Shown here: one piece after another, positions 62,592-64,000 of the stretch
Numbering within the stretch: position 1 is the stretch's first letter
How the letters are laid out: every line of letters begins with the position of its first letter
Source of the DNA: Hymenobacter cyanobacteriorum
Lineage (GTDB): Bacteria; Bacteroidota; Bacteroidia; Cytophagales; Hymenobacteraceae
Assembly: GCF_022631375.1 (NCBI RefSeq)
Contig: NZ_JALBGC010000007.1
Coordinates: forward strand, 1-64,000
Length of the DNA: 64,000 nucleotides
Direction: 5' to 3'
Translations under genes and position numbers: made by a program
Notes under the pieces: model-generated
The model's database searches: none
What the model was told of the DNA's origin: nothing
Seen by the model: the letters and a program-made list of their open reading frames with translations, nothing else

Positions 62592-63986
62592 ATGCCTAAG
62601 TCCTTATTCGATAAAATCTGGGAGGCCCACGTGGTGAAAACTGCGCCCGGCGGCCTGGATATCGTGTATATCGACCGGCACCTCATCCACGAGGTGACCA
62701 GCCCGCAGGCGTTCGACGAGCTCGAAGCCCGCAACCTGCCGCTGTTCCGCCCGGCGCGCATCCTCGCCACGGCCGACCACAACGTGCCCACCCGCAACCA
62801 GCACCTGCCCATTGAGGAGCCGCTGAGCCGCTCGCAGGTAGATAAGCTGACCGTCAACTGCGCCAAGCATGGCGTTGAATTGTATGGCCTCGGCCACGCC
62901 CGCCAGGGCATCGTGCACGTCATCGGGCCGGAGCTGGGCCTCACGCTGCCCGGCACCACCATCGTGTGCGGCGACAGCCACACGTCCACGCACGGCGCGT
63001 TTGGCGCGGTGGCCTTCGGCATCGGCACCAGCCAGGTGGCGCAGGTGATGGCCACGCAATGCCTGCTGCTCAGCCGCCCCCAGCGCATGCGCATTTCGGT
63101 GGACGGCGCGCTGCGGCCGGGCGTCACGGCCAAAGACCTGATTTTGTATGTGATTTCGCAGCTTGGCACCGGCGGGGCCACCGGCTATTTTGTGGAGTAT
63201 GCGGGCAGCGCCGTGCGCGCCCTCAGCATGGAAGGCCGCATGACGGTCTGCAACATGAGCATCGAAATGGGGGCCCGCGGCGGTCTCATCGCACCGGATG
63301 AAACGACCTTCGCCTATGTAAAAGGCCGGCCCTACGCGCCCAAAGAAGCCGCCTGGGACCAGGCCGTAGCCTACTGGAAAACGCTGTTTTCAGACGAGGA
63401 AACCGTTTTCGATGCCGAGCACCGCTTCGATGCGGCGGCAATCACGCCGATGATAACCTACGGCACCAACCCCGGTATGGGCATCGCGCTGAACGGCCAC
63501 ATCCCCAGCGAAGTGCCGGCCAGCGAGGTCGAGAGTTTTGATAAGTCGCTGCAGTACATGGGGTTTCAACGGGGCGAGTCGTTGCTGGGCAAGGAAATCA
63601 ACTACGTTTTCATCGGCAGCTGCACCAACTCCCGCATTGAGGATTTGCGGGCGGTGGCGGCCTACGTGCAAGGCAAGCAGAAGGCCAGGCACGTCGAGGC
63701 CATCATCGTGCCCGGCTCGAAGCAGGTGGAGCAGCAGGCCATTGCCGAAGGGCTGGACCGGATTCTGGCCGACGCCGGCTTCGAGCTGCGCGAACCGGGG
63801 TGCAGCGCCTGCCTGGCCATGAACGAGGATAAAATTCCCGCCGACGCCTACTGCGTGGCGACGTCGAACCGCAACTTCGAGGGGCGGCAGGGGCCGGGTT
63901 CGCGCACGCTGCTGGCGAGCCCGCTGGTGGCGGCCATCACGGCCGTGCAGGGCCGGATTGTGGATATCACGCAGTATTTGAATTAA
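62592..63986 (+). CDS. leuC: 3-isopropylmalate dehydratase large subunit
   Basis: 464 aa from the ATG at 62592; upstream in-frame codons lie within the palindromic repeat. Aconitase-family motifs: 'DRHLIHEVTSPQAFDEL', 'TADHNVPTRNQ', 'HTSTHGAFGAVAFGIGTSQV', and the [4Fe-4S] cysteines C344 ('GSCTNSRIEDL'), C404 and C407 ('GCSACLAMNEDK'). With LeuD it isomerises 2- to 3-isopropylmalate. leuD is not in the window; an ATG at 63996, ten bases after the stop, may be the next gene's start but cannot be judged. Confidence 0.97.
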   Translation: MPKSLFDKIWEAHVVKTAPGGLDIVYIDRHLIHEVTSPQAFDELEARNLPLFRPARILATADHNVPTRNQHLPIEEPLSRSQVDKLTVNCAKHGVELYGLGHARQGIVHVIGPELGLTLPGTTIVCGDSHTSTHGAFGAVAFGIGTSQVAQVMATQCLLLSRPQRMRISVDGALRPGVTAKDLILYVISQLGTGGATGYFVEYAGSAVRALSMEGRMTVCNMSIEMGARGGLIAPDETTFAYVKGRPYAPKEAAWDQAVAYWKTLFSDEETVFDAEHRFDAAAITPMITYGTNPGMGIALNGHIPSEVPASEVESFDKSLQYMGFQRGESLLGKEINYVFIGSCTNSRIEDLRAVAAYVQGKQKARHVEAIIVPGSKQVEQQAIAEGLDRILADAGFELREPGCSACLAMNEDKIPADAYCVATSNRNFEGRQGPGSRTLLASPLVAAITAVQGRIVDITQYLN

Positions 63987-64000
63987 TTGACGGTCATGCA

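Noticed and set aside
1..64000. tRNA, rRNA, transposase, prophage or restriction genes
   Set aside because: None were recognised on reading both strands. A tRNA or RNA covariance scan was not possible here, so small RNAs could be missed.

Overview
The window is about 64 kb of GC-rich chromosome from a member of the Bacteroidota, most likely Cytophagales and close to Hymenobacter. The evidence is a type IX secretion (T9SS) sorting domain on a large secreted protein, a single-chain SecDF, a bacteroidete-type GlmU homologue, DUF4268, DUF4833 and DUF5777 proteins, -7 promoter elements of the form TAnnTTTG, few Shine-Dalgarno sites, and several GC-rich palindromic intergenic repeats. No rRNA, tRNA, phage, transposase or CRISPR was seen.

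Layout. 0.2-4.6 kb (minus): an ECF sigma factor overlapping a one-pass membrane protein with an outer-membrane-barrel-like end, followed by a small c-type cytochrome, a YceI protein and a DUF5777 barrel. 4.7-7.9 kb (plus): a duplicated FG-GAP repeat protein, probable T9SS cargo. 8.0-14.7 kb (minus): SecDF and housekeeping genes (uridine kinase, RdgB) separated by AT-rich inverted 'word' repeats. 14.8-20.5 kb (plus): L31, GlmU-like protein, DNA polymerase III delta', HemC, cyclophilin and a RmlD-like reductase. 20.6-25.9 kb: AT-rich flanks around a peptide-type ABC importer (binding protein and two permeases, no ATPase here) preceded by a secreted protein made of eight 14-residue repeats. 25.9-38.9 kb: a helical-repeat protein, a PKD protein, a five-domain hybrid kinase with a LytTR regulator, a PorE-like OmpA protein, a TPR protein, a formamidase-like enzyme and a ThiF-rhodanese protein. 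38.9-55.2 kb (plus): seven consecutive paralogous sensor histidine kinases, then a lone receiver protein and a receiver-adenylate cyclase. 55.3-61 kb (minus): a membrane carrier-HEAT-cyclic-nucleotide-binding protein, DUF4833 and a second helical-repeat protein. 61-64 kb (plus): leuA, a 56-codon ORF and leuC.

The most remarkable part is 39-58.6 kb. Seven kinases with nearly interchangeable catalytic cores but alternating sensor parts (TPR, 7TM with sandwich, TPR, bare membrane, TPR, 7TM with sandwich, TPR) precede two receivers, one fused to a complete class III adenylate cyclase. The convergent next gene carries a cyclic-nucleotide-binding domain with an intact phosphate-binding cassette. 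This reads as a many-inputs, one-second-messenger circuit with a candidate effector next to it. That is inference from gene content and motifs; signalling between the parts is not shown by the sequence.
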